A stretch of DNA of 64,000 nucleotides from Pipra filicauda (taxonomy: Eukaryota > Chordata > Aves > Passeriformes > Pipridae), in NCBI RefSeq assembly GCF_003945595.2, contig NW_024103452.1, positions 5,675,555 through 5,739,554 of the forward strand, read 5' to 3'. Shown here piece after piece: positions 63,236-64,000 of this stretch (its first letter is position 1; every line of letters starts with the position of its first letter). The notes under the pieces were generated by a model that saw only the letters and a program-made list of their open reading frames with translations, did not search any database and was not told the DNA's origin. A program made the position numbers and the translations under genes.

Positions 63236-64000
63236 TCAGAAGAAATTTCAAAACATCTGAAGAGGTTTTATTGCTTCTCTAAGCTGGTTTTTTTTTCCCT
63301 CTGCTAGTATCTGATCACACTTGGAAACTTCACATTCCCTTGGAAACACCTGCAATGTTGTGGTACATTCATTACAAGAAGAATCCCTTAAGAACTGCGT
63401 CACCACACTTGTGTCATACTGGTTTTAAATTCAGCATCTGATATAATATAAATATAAAACAACTGTAGCTGAATATAAATGGAATATTATTCAGTCTTTC
63501 ATAGCTTTATTGAAGACATGTCAGATTACATTTGTAATGCATCAGAACAGTTTAGATGTCTGAATAAGGCCCTGAGGTGCATCTTGGAGTTATTTACTGC
63601 TTTCTTTTCACTATAAGGGGAGATTAAATGTTCAATTATTTAGTTAACAGCACAGGTGTGCCTAGTGACATGGTAGGTACTCTGGACGATCCAAGAAGTC
63701 TGTGTAGGACTGATATTTGACGCAGAATCTTTGGGACAGTTTTGATTTTTCTATACTGGCAGCTAGAGACATCACGGATTTGTGAAGGCATATCAAATGA
63801 CACTGTATGCCTGCATTTAGTGCCTGAGTGAAGCCCTAGATGATTAGCTCAGATGTTGACAGAAGAGAGAAACTCTGGACCCTTGGTTTTCATCTGTACA
63901 AGAGGGAAAATTTATGGCTTCCTTACAGGAGTGTAGTGAAGGCAGCTTCTAAAGCATATTTCTCTTCTCATGCTTCCTTTATATCTCTCAAAGTTGGCAG
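63236..64000. other. No gene recognised
   Basis: Sequence to the window edge with no identifiable feature. Confidence 0.55.

Overview
The window looks like an AT-rich, gene-poor stretch of a bird genome. The evidence is the repeat content. There are many CR1 LINE copies, most cut off at the 5' end and ending in the typical ATTCTATG-type 3' tip, in both orientations. There are also several avian-style retroviral LTRs, mostly solo, one degraded endogenous-retrovirus pol piece, and scattered microsatellites. I recognise no host protein-coding exon, tRNA, rRNA, snRNA or CRISPR array. The open frames here are short, and the longer ones with recognisable homology belong to CR1 or retroviral relics. 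The species and chromosomal position cannot be read from the sequence.

Layout. 1-270: the end of an LTR. 270-11,330: unique sequence broken by CR1 copies (2.5 kb, 6.0 kb, 7.9-8.8 kb, a long reverse copy at 9.5-11.07 kb and a short tip at 11.24 kb). 11.3-29 kb: the quietest part, with a doubtful CR1 scrap at 12.2 kb and CR1 tails at 21.03 and 21.94-22.26 kb. 29.1-29.5 kb: a decayed retroviral pol fragment. 30.5-31.0 kb: two small tandem duplications. 31.8-32.7 kb: a very old CR1/L3-like copy. 33.88-34.74 kb: a GC- and CpG-enriched block between two identical 15-bp direct repeats, carrying a candidate splice donor; this is the main unexplained feature. 39.1 kb: CR1. 40.45 kb: AT palindromes. 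41.3 kb: tip of an LTR whose full copy lies at 49.5-50.1 kb. 43.0-43.4 kb: a truncated LTR, a CR1 tip and an (ATTCT)n expansion.

47.9-55.0 kb is the densest repeat zone. Two LTRs of one family lie in opposite orientation (47.9 and 54.4 kb) and enclose a third, unrelated solo LTR with a perfect 4-bp target duplication and a CR1 copy that still has a 142-codon open frame over part of its reverse transcriptase. 58.9-59.8 kb and 62.9-63.2 kb: reverse-strand CR1 copies, the first with an in-frame 27-bp internal duplication.

No set of genes works together here. The visible biology is retrotransposition, LTR recombination and slow decay. A few AT-rich, homeobox-motif-like stretches might be conserved non-coding elements, which only alignment could show. 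I found no convincing undescribed system. All calls come from reading the sequence and comparing it with remembered family features; no search was run.
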